A DNA stretch of 64,000 bases from assembly GCF_024753135.1 (NCBI RefSeq), contig NZ_JANUGP010000006.1:62001-126000 (forward strand), in the 5' to 3' direction. The notes under the pieces are model-generated. The model worked only from the letters and a program-made list of their open reading frames with translations. It had not been told where the DNA came from and did not search any database. Of this stretch, positions 33,732 to 41,847 are shown in pieces; position 1 is the stretch's first letter; each line of letters starts with the position of its first letter. The position numbers were made by a program, and so were the translations under genes. The stretch is from Streptomyces pyxinicus. Lineage in GTDB: Bacteria > Actinomycetota > Actinomycetes > Streptomycetales > Streptomycetaceae.

Positions 33732-33932
33732 TTACTTCAGGGCCAGCCAGGCGACGCCCGCCACCACGGCCAGGGCCACGATGATGCCGATGATCAGGCC
33801 GAGGCGCGGGCCGGAGGAGGTGGCGGCCGGCTGCTGCTGCCTGCCCTGGGGCGCCTCGTCGACGAAGGCGCGGAACATCTGGGTGCTGCCGGCAGGGTCG
33901 TAATTGCCCTGAGGGCCCTGGGTGTTAGCCAT
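33732..33932 (-). CDS. 66-residue tail-anchored membrane protein
   Basis: MANTQGPQGNYDPAGSTQMF, then a hydrophilic Gln/Pro linker and a C-terminal membrane segment (LGLIIGIIVALAVVAGVAWL) ending ALK. The start was taken at MANTQ; four upstream codons are also open. It lies divergent from the marR gene. Function unknown. Confidence 0.75.
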   Translation of the reverse strand: MANTQGPQGNYDPAGSTQMFRAFVDEAPQGRQQQPAATSSGPRLGLIIGIIVALAVVAGVAWLALK

Positions 33933-34037
33933 GGCCCGAGACACTAGCGAATCCCGCCGACCGACCCAAGTGCGGGGCCACCGGGACAGACGGGGGCAGC
34001 CCGGCCGCCGTCACCTGCGTGTTTACACTCGCAATAC

Positions 34038-34121
34038 TTGCCTTTGCCAAGTTTTTGCGCCAGCCCGTCCCGGTTTATTTGCCTTCAGCAACCAAACGGA
34101 CCTATGGTTGCCCCAAGCAAC
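34038..34121. promoter_or_regulatory. Candidate MarR operators (TTGC-N5-GCAA)
   Basis: Two perfect TTGC-N5-GCAA inverted repeats at 34079-34091 and 34108-34120 (the latter extends to GTTGC/GCAAC) and one near copy TTGC-N5-CCAA at 34038-34050, all just upstream of the marR start. Spacing and position suggest autoregulation of the marR-transporter unit. Confidence 0.65.
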
Positions 34122-34137
34122 GAATACGGGAGGTGTG

Positions 34138-34641
34138 ATGGCCGAGCAGGCGCAGTTCGAAGAGCTGGCGCGTCAGCTCAGTGCCGTCGGAGCCGTGAAA
34201 CGGGACATGGAGCGGATCCTGCCGCCCGACTGCCCGGCCGGCTCGGCCGCCGTGCTGGCCCTGCTCGGGCGCCACGGCGACATGCGCATGAGCAAGCTCG
34301 CGGAGCTGCTCGCCGTGGACATGTCGGTCACCAGCCGGCATGTCGCGCACGTCGCCGCGCGCGGCTGGATCGGGCGGGCACCGGACCCCGCGGACAAGCG
34401 TTCGCGCATCCTGCACCTGACCCCCGAGGGGCTGCGGCAGCTCGACGAGCTGTCCCGGCGGAGCACGCACCTGCTCGCCGAGCGGCTGGCCGACTGGTCC
34501 GACGACGAGGTCGGCCAGCTGATCCGGCTGATGACGCGGCTGCGCGCCTCCTTCGGCGACTGCCGCTCGGTCCCGCTCCGGCACATCCCGGCGGCGACTC
34601 CCGCGTTCGAAGAGACCACCCGTACACCCGCAAGCACGTAA
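34138..34641 (+). CDS. MarR family transcriptional regulator
   Basis: 167 residues after a GGGAGG site. Winged helix-turn-helix: SAAVLALLGRHGDMRMSKLA, LLAVDMSVTSRHVAHVAARG, and the wing RAPDPADKRSRILHLTPEG, typical of MarR. The C-terminal part (LRHIPAATPAFEETTRT) is disordered. The transporter gene starts 13 nt downstream, so it probably represses itself and the exporter until a ligand binds. Confidence 0.92.
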   Translation: MAEQAQFEELARQLSAVGAVKRDMERILPPDCPAGSAAVLALLGRHGDMRMSKLAELLAVDMSVTSRHVAHVAARGWIGRAPDPADKRSRILHLTPEGLRQLDELSRRSTHLLAERLADWSDDEVGQLIRLMTRLRASFGDCRSVPLRHIPAATPAFEETTRTPAST

Positions 34642-34654
34642 GAAAAGGAAGCCC

Positions 34655-37216
34655 ATGGCAACGACCACACCAGCCGGTGTGCGGGCTCACGCCAAGCACG
34701 GGGGAGGCTCCCACGGCGACGCCCCGATGACGCACCGGCAGATCATGGAGGCCCTGTCCGGGCTGCTGCTCGGCATGTTCGTGGCGATCCTGTCGTCCAC
34801 GATCGTCTCCAACGCCCTGCCGCACATCATCGGAGACCTCGGCGGCGGCCAGTCCGCCTACACCTGGGTCGTCACCGCCGCCCTGCTGTCGATGACCGCG
34901 GCCACTCCCCTGTGGGGCAAGCTCGCCGACCTGTACAGCAAGAAGGCCCTCGTCCAGATAGCCCTGGTCATCTACGTGGTCGCCTCGATGGCGGCCGGCC
35001 TCTCGCAGAACCCCGGCATGCTGATCACCTTCCGCGTGTTCCAGGGCATCGGCGTCGGCGGCCTGTCCGCCCTGGCGCAGATCGTCATGGCGGCGATGAT
35101 CTCCCCGCGCGAGCGCGGCCGTTACTCCGGCTACCTCGGCGCCACCTTCGCCGTCGCCACCGTCGGCGGCCCGCTGCTCGGCGGTGTCATCACCGACACC
35201 TCCTGGCTGGGCTGGCGCTGGTGCTTCTACGTCGGCGTCCCCTTCGCGATCATCGCGCTGATCGTCCTCCAGAAGACCCTCCACCTGCCCGTCGTCAAGC
35301 GCGAGGTCAAGGTCGACTGGGGCGGCGCGACCCTCATCGCCGCCGCCGTCTCCCTGCTGCTGATATGGGTCACCTTCGCCGGTGACAAGTACGACTGGGT
35401 CTCCTGGCAGACCTACGCCATGGTCGGCGGCTCGGTCCTCCTCGGCGCGCTGTTCGTGCTCGTGGAGTCCAAGGCCAGCGAGCCGATCATCCCGCTGCGC
35501 CTGTTCAAGAACCGCACCATCACGCTGGCGTCGCTCGCCTCGCTGTTCGTCGGCATCGCGATGTTCACCGGCACCGTGTTCTTCAGCCAGTACTTCCAGC
35601 TGGCCCGCGACAAGTCCCCGACCATGTCGGGCGTCATGACCATCCCGATGATCGGCGGTCTGTTCGTCTCCTCGACCGTCTCGGGTCAGTTCATCACCCG
35701 CACCGGCCGCTGGAAGGCCTGGCTGGTCAGCGGTGGCGTCCTGGTGACGGCCGGGCTGCTGCTGCTCGGCGGCATCCGGTACGACACCGACTACTGGAAG
35801 ATGGCCATCTACATGGCCCTGTTGGGCCTCGGCATCGGCATGATGATGCAGAACCTGGTGCTCTGCACGCAGAACCAGGTCTCGCCCGCCGACCTCGGCT
35901 CGGCCAGCTCCACGGTCACCTTCTTCCGTTCCCTCGGCGGCGCGGTCGGCGTCTCGGCGCTCGGCGCCGTGATGTCCCACCGGATCACCGACTACGTCAA
36001 GGACGGCGTCTCGGCGCTGAGCCCGAAGTACCAGGCCGCGCTGGCCCAGGGCTCCGGCTCCACCGACACCATCCCGGACATGGACAAGCTCCCGGCGCCC
36101 ATCCGGACGCTGATGGAGAGCGCCTACGGCCACGGCATCGCCGACGTCTTCTTCATCGCCGGCTGCCTCGCCGCCCTCGCCTTCCTGATCACGCTGTTCA
36201 TCAAGGAGGTCCCGCTGCGCACCAAGGGCGGACTGGCCCAGGCCGCCGAGGGCCAGGCCCCGGTGACCGACCCGGCCGCCGCCCCCGCGGTCGCCGAGGC
36301 CCAGGAGCAGGCCCCGCTCGCCCAGCCGGTCCCGGCCGCGGTCGCCGCCGCACCGGCCGACGGGGACACCTTCACCCGCGCCGCCGCCACGGCCACCCTG
36401 CCGACGACGGCCGTCGCCACGGCCGCCGAGCCCGGCACCGGTGACGGCGTCGGCGGCGGCACCCCGGTGCACGGCTTCGTCCGCGGCGCCGAGAGCGCCC
36501 CGGTCCCGGGCGCCGCGGTCACCCTGATCTCGCTGTCCGGCCGCCAGCTCGGCCGCGCGGTCGCCCAGGCCGACGGTTCCTACGGCATCGGCGCCCCGGG
36601 CACCGGCTCGTACGTGCTGATCGCCTCCGCCGACGGCTACCAGCCGCAGGCCTCCACCATCGTGGTGGGCGAGGAGCCGCTGCCGTACGACATCCTGCTC
36701 AGCGGCACCAGCGGGCTGACCGGTGTGGTCCGGGCCGCCGGGAGCGCGCTGCCGGTCAAGGACGCGATGGTGATCGTCACCGACGTGCGCGGCGACCTGC
36801 TGGCCACGGCCGCCACCGGTGAGCAGGGCGAGTTCGCCCTCACCGAGCTGGTGCCGGGCGTGGTGACCGTCGCCGTCAACGCGAACGGGTTCCGGCCGCG
36901 CGCCCTGCCGGTCGAGGTCGGCACCACCGGGGTCACCCGGGTCGAGGTCGACCTGGACGCCGGCGCCCGCCTCCAGGGTGTGGTCAACGCCCCGCACGGT
37001 CCGCTGGCCGACGCCCGCGTGACCCTGGTCGACCAGGCCGGCAACGTGGTGGGCAGCGCCACCACCGGCTCGGACGGGGCGTACGCCTTCACCGACCTGA
37101 ACAGCGGCGAGTACACCGTCATCGCGACGGGCTACCCGCCGGTGGCGACGGCGCTGACCGTCTCCGGCACCGGTGTCGACGACCACGACATCGAACTCGC
37201 CCACCCCGGCGAGTAG
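34655..37216 (+). CDS. DHA2-type MFS exporter with C-terminal carboxypeptidase-regulatory-like domains
   Basis: 853 residues. An MFS transporter of the 14-helix DHA2 class spans about residues 25-520 (motif A region GKLADLYSKKALVQIALVIY; SGYLGATFAVATVGGPLLGG motif C). An Ala/Pro/Gln linker of about 80 residues follows. Residues 600-853 form three tandem beta-sandwich modules of CarboxypepD_reg type (HGFVRGAESAPVPGAAVTL, TGVVRAAGSALPVKDAMVI, QGVVNAPHGPLADARVTLV, each followed by a Y/F-x-L-x-x-L/V-x-x-G-x-Y-x-V element). Such a tail is unusual for MFS proteins and its side of the membrane is not decided by sequence. Likely drug or metabolite efflux under the adjacent MarR. Confidence 0.9.
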   Translation: MATTTPAGVRAHAKHGGGSHGDAPMTHRQIMEALSGLLLGMFVAILSSTIVSNALPHIIGDLGGGQSAYTWVVTAALLSMTAATPLWGKLADLYSKKALVQIALVIYVVASMAAGLSQNPGMLITFRVFQGIGVGGLSALAQIVMAAMISPRERGRYSGYLGATFAVATVGGPLLGGVITDTSWLGWRWCFYVGVPFAIIALIVLQKTLHLPVVKREVKVDWGGATLIAAAVSLLLIWVTFAGDKYDWVSWQTYAMVGGSVLLGALFVLVESKASEPIIPLRLFKNRTITLASLASLFVGIAMFTGTVFFSQYFQLARDKSPTMSGVMTIPMIGGLFVSSTVSGQFITRTGRWKAWLVSGGVLVTAGLLLLGGIRYDTDYWKMAIYMALLGLGIGMMMQNLVLCTQNQVSPADLGSASSTVTFFRSLGGAVGVSALGAVMSHRITDYVKDGVSALSPKYQAALAQGSGSTDTIPDMDKLPAPIRTLMESAYGHGIADVFFIAGCLAALAFLITLFIKEVPLRTKGGLAQAAEGQAPVTDPAAAPAVAEAQEQAPLAQPVPAAVAAAPADGDTFTRAAATATLPTTAVATAAEPGTGDGVGGGTPVHGFVRGAESAPVPGAAVTLISLSGRQLGRAVAQADGSYGIGAPGTGSYVLIASADGYQPQASTIVVGEEPLPYDILLSGTSGLTGVVRAAGSALPVKDAMVIVTDVRGDLLATAATGEQGEFALTELVPGVVTVAVNANGFRPRALPVEVGTTGVTRVEVDLDAGARLQGVVNAPHGPLADARVTLVDQAGNVVGSATTGSDGAYAFTDLNSGEYTVIATGYPPVATALTVSGTGVDDHDIELAHPGE

Positions 37217-37326
37217 TCACACCTTCCGGCCCGTGGCGCGCACGCGGCCCCGCCAGGCCGCGGCGCGCGCCACGGGCCGGATTCCTCTACGACCGGTTCG
37301 TACGCATGTGCAGGGAGAAAAACGGG

Positions 37327-38148
37327 ATGGGACTGACCGCGAAGATCCGTACGCGGGACGGGTGGGCCGTGTCGCACGCGGTCGTGACGGTGACCGACAT
37401 GACCGGTACGCAGGTGCTGCGCGCCGAGACGGACGCCGAGGGGGCCGTACGGGACGCCACCGAACTGGCGCCGGGGGCGTACACGGTGATCGTGACGGCC
37501 GTCGGGTACGCGCCGGCGGCGTCCAGCGCGATCGTCACCGCGAGCGGCCGGGCCGAGGTCGGCACGGTCACCCTGGCCCGGCAGGGCGGCACCGAGCTGC
37601 CGCCGCCCGGCCCCTGGACGATCGACCCGGTGCACTCCTCCGTCGCCGCGGTCGCCCAGCACCTGGGGATCTCCAGCGTGCACGGCCGGTTCACGGAGTT
37701 CGGCGGCACCATCGAGATCGCGCCCGACGAGGTCGCCAAGTCCCGCGTGGAGGCGGTGATCAGGGCCGCGTCCGTCGACACCGGCAACGGCATGCGCGAC
37801 ACGCACCTGCGCTCGGGCGACTTCCTCGACGTGGAGAACCACCCGGAGATCACCTACCGCTCCACGGGCCTGACCCAGGCCGGACCCGACCGCTGGACGG
37901 TGCTCGGCGAGCTGCGGATGCACGGTGTGGTCCGCCCCGTCGACCTGGACCTCGCCTACCTCGGCACCGGCGCCGACCCGTGGGGCGGCACCCGGGCGGC
38001 GTTCCGCGCCACGGCCGAGCTGCACCGCGAGGACTTCGCCATGAACTACAACCAGGTCCTCCAGGCGGGCATCGCCGCGATCGGCACCACCCTGAAGGTG
38101 GAGCTGGACATCCAGGCGGTGCAGGGCGACACGCTGCCCCAGGCGTAG
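37327..38148 (+). CDS. YceI family protein with N-terminal carboxypeptidase-regulatory-like domain
   Basis: 273 residues from ATG 37327 (AGGGAGAAAA upstream). Residues 1-95 form a CarboxypepD_reg module (LTAKIRTRDGWAVSHAVVTV, LAPGAYTVIVTAVGYAPAAS), like those at the end of the preceding transporter. Residues about 100-270 are a YceI lipocalin-like domain (WTIDPVHSSVAAVAQHLGIS, VHGRFTEFGGTIEIAPDE, MRDTHLRSGDFLDVENHPEI), which binds isoprenoid-type lipids. No signal peptide. The shared module with its neighbour suggests a joint task or a gene-fusion history. Confidence 0.9.
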   Translation: MGLTAKIRTRDGWAVSHAVVTVTDMTGTQVLRAETDAEGAVRDATELAPGAYTVIVTAVGYAPAASSAIVTASGRAEVGTVTLARQGGTELPPPGPWTIDPVHSSVAAVAQHLGISSVHGRFTEFGGTIEIAPDEVAKSRVEAVIRAASVDTGNGMRDTHLRSGDFLDVENHPEITYRSTGLTQAGPDRWTVLGELRMHGVVRPVDLDLAYLGTGADPWGGTRAAFRATAELHREDFAMNYNQVLQAGIAAIGTTLKVELDIQAVQGDTLPQA

Positions 38149-38198
38149 GCACGGCAGGGTCAGCCACGGGGGCGTCCCCCGCCCCTAGGCTGACCCCC

Positions 38199-38675
38199 AT
38201 GGCACCGAACATCGCTACCACCACCCGTGTGTCGCCGGCCGAGCTGCTGGACTTCGTACGGCCCCGGCACCGGGCCCTGCTGATCACCCGCCGGGCCGAC
38301 GGCGGCCCCCAGGCCTCGCCGCTGACCTGCGGGGTGGACGACTCGGGACGGATCGTGCTCTCCACGTACCCGGAGCGGGCCAAGACCCGCAACGCCCGGC
38401 GCGACCCCCGGGTCAGCCTGCTCGTGCTGAGCGACGACTGGAACGGGCCCTGGGTGCAGATCGACGGCACCGCCGAGGTCCTCGACTCCCCCGACTCGGT
38501 GGAGCCGCTGGTCGAGTACTACCGCAACATCGCCGGCGAGCACCCCGACTGGGACGAGTACCGGCAGGCCATGGTCAAGCAGGGCAAGTCCATCATCCGG
38601 GTGACACCGGAGCGCTGGGGCCCGGTGGCCACGGGCGGCTTCCCGGCGCGGCTGGTGAGCGGGGAGCAGCAGTAG
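38199..38675 (+). CDS. PPOX-class F420-dependent/FMN flavin reductase family protein
   Basis: 158 residues: VSPAELLDFVRPRHRALLIT, ADGGPQASPLTCGVDDSGRI and VRVTPERWGPVATGGFPARL-type ending. This is the split-barrel fold of pyridoxamine-phosphate-oxidase-like proteins; in actinobacteria such members often use F420, but the cofactor cannot be fixed from sequence. Starts 50 nt after the YceI gene and may be co-transcribed. Confidence 0.88.
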   Translation: MAPNIATTTRVSPAELLDFVRPRHRALLITRRADGGPQASPLTCGVDDSGRIVLSTYPERAKTRNARRDPRVSLLVLSDDWNGPWVQIDGTAEVLDSPDSVEPLVEYYRNIAGEHPDWDEYRQAMVKQGKSIIRVTPERWGPVATGGFPARLVSGEQQ

Positions 38676-38684
38676 GGGGCTCGG

Positions 38685-39443
38685 TCAGTCCCGGGCGACC
38701 ATGGCCTCGATGCCCGCGATCAGCAGGTCGAGCGCGAAGGTGAAGTCGCGCTCCAGCATCTCGGCCACCGAGTCCCCGGCGCGGGCGTCCACGATGTCCC
38801 GGGACTCCTCGATGTAGTCCGCGCCCAGGGCGCCCTGCCGCACCGAGTCCATGGTGCGCCGGTAGTAGTCGTCCGGGGAGAGTCCGGTGTCGGCGATACG
38901 GGACATGAAGTGCACCTCGATGGTGCCGAAGCCGTACACGAACTGGAACACCGCCGCGATGGCACCCGTCAGGCGGTGGGCCGGCAGGCCGGTGCGGCGG
39001 ACGACGCGCTGCACGGTGCGGGAGAAGGCGAGCGAGGTGGGGCCGATGTTCAGATACCGGCCGGCCAGCGCGGACACCCAGGGATGGCGCACCAGCATCG
39101 CCCGGTACTCGTCGGCCAGCGCGCGCAGTTGCTCCCGCCAGTCCTGGCTCTCGTCGGCGGGGTCGGGCAGCACCGGCTCGCCGTAGACCGCGTCCAGAGC
39201 GAGTTCGAGCAGGTCGTCCTTGGTGTCGACGTACCAGTACAGGGACATCGCGGTGACGTTCAGCTCGGCGGCCAGGCGGCGCATGGAGAACCTCGCGAGT
39301 CCCTCGGCGTCGAGCAGCCGTACGGACACCGCCGTGATCCGCTCACGGTCGAGCCCCGAGGGCTGGCCCCCGCGCCCGCCCCGGCGGACCGGCTCCGCCA
39401 GCCACACACTGCCCCGCGCCGCCCGCTCCGCTTCCTTCGCCAC
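38685..39443 (-). CDS. TetR/AcrR family regulator
   Basis: 252 residues, GTG start. N-terminal helix-turn-helix: LDRERITAVSVRLLDAEGLA, RFSMRRLAAELNVTAMSLYW, YVDTKDDLLELALDAVYGE. C-terminal ligand domain of the TetR_C (TetR class) type with YRAMLVRHPWVSALAGRYLN. Convergent with the PPOX gene (9 nt gap). No obvious target beside it; the divergent direction leads to the terminator of the glycosyltransferase operon. Confidence 0.92.
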   Translation of the reverse strand: MAKEAERAARGSVWLAEPVRRGGRGGQPSGLDRERITAVSVRLLDAEGLARFSMRRLAAELNVTAMSLYWYVDTKDDLLELALDAVYGEPVLPDPADESQDWREQLRALADEYRAMLVRHPWVSALAGRYLNIGPTSLAFSRTVQRVVRRTGLPAHRLTGAIAAVFQFVYGFGTIEVHFMSRIADTGLSPDDYYRRTMDSVRQGALGADYIEESRDIVDARAGDSVAEMLERDFTFALDLLIAGIEAMVARD

Positions 39444-39534
39444 CGGCGCACCTTTCTCTCATCCGCCCGCTGACCGCATGCCAGGACCGCACCTCTACCC
39501 ATACCCCCGGCTGCTCAGGCGATCTGAGACGCGC

Positions 39535-39567
39535 GTACGCCGCACAGCGGTCCGCTGTGCGGCGTAC
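39535..39567 (-). terminator. Long perfect hairpin after the glycosyltransferase operon
   Basis: A 16-bp perfect stem (GTACGCCGCACAGCGG/CCGCTGTGCGGCGTAC) with a single-base nominal loop lies 30 nt past the GT39 stop. Confidence 0.85.
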
Positions 39568-39596
39568 GGCGCGTGACGTTCGGTCAGTCGCTCGTC

Positions 39597-41810
39597 TCAG
39601 CTGCTCGTCTTCCGGGTCAGGTCGTAGAAGGTGGCCGAACCGGCCGTCACGTTCGTGAAGTTGGCCTCGACCCAGGAGCTGATCTGGGAGGACGTGCCGC
39701 TGCCGCTGCCGGCACCCTCGCGAGAGCCGCCGCCCATGGCGCCGCCGGAGATGAAGTAGTGGATCTTCCCCTCCGACACGTACTTCTTGAACTGGGCGAG
39801 GGTCGGGGACGGGTCGGTGCCGTTGAAGCCGCCGATCGCCATGACCGGATCACCGGTGGCGAGCTGGTAACTGGCCGCGTTCTGGGAGCCGATGGAGGCG
39901 GCGACCCAGGTGTAGTCCGAGGCGTTCTTCTCCAGCAGCTTCTTGGCCTCGGCGGAGACGCTCGCGCCGTTCAGGAGGCCGCCGGCACCGCCCGCGCCAC
40001 CGCGCTCGCCCATACCGCCGCCGAAGCCGCCACCGGGGAAGCCATTGCCGTTCCGCTGGCCCTGGCCTTGTCCCTGTCCCTGACCCTGGCCCTGGCCCTG
40101 CTGGCCGGGCATGCCGCCGCCGAAGCCGCCGCCCGGGAACCCGTTGCCGTTGCCCTGTCCCTGCCCCTGCCCCCGTCCCAGGCCCGGCATGCCCTCGCCG
40201 AAGCCGCCGCGCAGGCCACCACGGCCGCCGAAGCCGCCCATCATGCTCGCGCCCGCCGGGCCGGCCGTCACGATGGAGCCGCTGTGGCCCTCCCGGAGGG
40301 TGGTGACGGTGTAGGCGGTCGAGCCGGCCAGCGCGGTCACCAGACCGAGCGCCGCGCTCGCGAGGGCGAGCCGCCGGGTGAGGCGGCCCACGAAGATCAG
40401 GCCGAGTGCCGCCGTGAGTCCGCCGATCAGGATCAGCCACTTCAGCCAGGGCAGGTAGTCGGGGGTGCGGTTGAGCAGCACGTATCCCCAGGCCACCGCC
40501 GCGACCACGGACGCGGCGAGGGCGAGCGACACCCACGTCTGCTTCCGCTTCTCCCACAGCAGCCCGGCGCCCATGCCGGTCACGGCCGCGAGGTAGGGCG
40601 CGAGGGCCACGGTGTAGTACTGGTGGAAGATGCCCGCCATGAAGCTGAACACGGCCATGGTCGTCAGCAGCGAGCCGCCCCAGACCAGGAGCGAGGCCCG
40701 GGTGACGGACGTCCGCCGCAGCCCGCGGGTGGTCACCAGCGCGGCGACCAGCAGGACCAGCGCGGCCGGCAGCAGCCAGGAGACCTGGCCGCCGACCTCG
40801 GAGCCGAACATCCGGTCCCAGCCGGTCTGGCCCCACATGCCGCCGCCCGCGCCGCCGCCGGGGCCGCCGCCCCCGCCGACGCTGCCGGTCTCCTCGCCGT
40901 TCAGCCGGCCGAACCCGTTGTAGCCGAAGGTCAGTTCCAGGAAGCTGTTGTGCTGCGAGCCGCCGATGTACGGCCGCGAGGACGCCGGCCACAGCTCCAC
41001 CACCGCGACCCACCAGCCGCCCGAGACGACCAGCGCGAGCGTCGCCAGGGCCAGCTGTCCGAGCCGCTTCTTCCACGCCACCGGAGCGCAGAACGCGTAC
41101 ACGAGCGCGAGCGGAGGCAGGATCAGGAAGGCCTGGAGCGTCTTGGCGAGGAACGCGAACCCGATGACGGCCCCGGCCCACACCAGCCACTTGGTACGGC
41201 CGTCCGCCACGGCCCGCACGACCAGGTAGCAGGCCACCGACATCAGCAGCGCCAGCATCGCGTCCGGGTTGTTGAAGCGGAACATCAGCGCCGCCACCGG
41301 GGTGAGCGCGAGCACCGCGCCCGCGATCAGGCCGGCCGCCGGGCTGAACCTGCGCCGTACCGCCGCGTACACGACGGCGACCGTGGCCACGCCCATCAGC
41401 ACCTCGGGGACGAGGATCGCCCACGAGTTCAGGCCGAAGATCCGTACCGACAGCTCCATCGGCCACAGCGAGGCCGGGGGCTTGTCGACGGTGATGGCGT
41501 TGCCCGCGTCCAGCGAGCCGAAGAAGAACGCCTTCCAGGACGTGCTGCCGGCCTGTACGGCCGCCGAGTAGAAGGAGTTGGCGTAACCCGAGGCGCTGAG
41601 GTTGTAGAGGTAGGCCAGGAGTGTGGCGGCGAGCAGCGCGAGGAGGGCCGGGCGCGCCCAGCGGGGGTCCTCGGGCCGACCGCGCCACAGCCGGTGCGGG
41701 AACGGCGGCCGGGGCTCGCTCGCCCCGGGTGCCGCTTCGGGCGCGGCCTCGGGCGCGGTCGGGGCCGGCTCCCGGACCGCCGTGCCGGAGGGGTCGGTGT
41801 GGGGGGTCAT
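39597..41810 (-). CDS. GT39 (PMT_2) family glycosyltransferase with Gly-rich insert
   Basis: 737 residues from ATG 41810, chosen for its GAGGG site; ATG 41834 is also in frame. N-terminal Pro/Ala tail, then about ten membrane segments with the PMT signature SGYANSFYSAAVQAG..FFGSLDAGNAITVDKPPAS (acidic residues in the first extracellular loop). Inside lies a Gly-rich patch (about residue 310) and, after the last helix, a long Gly/Gln/Asn-rich region with QGQGQGQ tracts (about residues 550-620). The C-terminal soluble domain (YTWVAASIGSQNAASYQLAT, GDPVMAIGGFNGTDPSPTLA) is found in YkcB-like enzymes. It should transfer a sugar from a polyprenyl-phosphate donor outside the cell. Last gene of the four-gene operon. 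Confidence 0.92.
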   Translation of the reverse strand: MTPHTDPSGTAVREPAPTAPEAAPEAAPGASEPRPPFPHRLWRGRPEDPRWARPALLALLAATLLAYLYNLSASGYANSFYSAAVQAGSTSWKAFFFGSLDAGNAITVDKPPASLWPMELSVRIFGLNSWAILVPEVLMGVATVAVVYAAVRRRFSPAAGLIAGAVLALTPVAALMFRFNNPDAMLALLMSVACYLVVRAVADGRTKWLVWAGAVIGFAFLAKTLQAFLILPPLALVYAFCAPVAWKKRLGQLALATLALVVSGGWWVAVVELWPASSRPYIGGSQHNSFLELTFGYNGFGRLNGEETGSVGGGGGPGGGAGGGMWGQTGWDRMFGSEVGGQVSWLLPAALVLLVAALVTTRGLRRTSVTRASLLVWGGSLLTTMAVFSFMAGIFHQYYTVALAPYLAAVTGMGAGLLWEKRKQTWVSLALAASVVAAVAWGYVLLNRTPDYLPWLKWLILIGGLTAALGLIFVGRLTRRLALASAALGLVTALAGSTAYTVTTLREGHSGSIVTAGPAGASMMGGFGGRGGLRGGFGEGMPGLGRGQGQGQGNGNGFPGGGFGGGMPGQQGQGQGQGQGQGQGQRNGNGFPGGGFGGGMGERGGAGGAGGLLNGASVSAEAKKLLEKNASDYTWVAASIGSQNAASYQLATGDPVMAIGGFNGTDPSPTLAQFKKYVSEGKIHYFISGGAMGGGSREGAGSGSGTSSQISSWVEANFTNVTAGSATFYDLTRKTSS

Positions 41811-41847
41811 GGGGGTTCCCTCGGTCGGTGTCATCGGGCGGTCGGTG

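Noticed and set aside
33362..33947. Overlapping plus-strand frames between sigN and marR
   Set aside because: They overlap a better supported minus-strand membrane gene, have poor ribosome sites and cross a tandem repeat.
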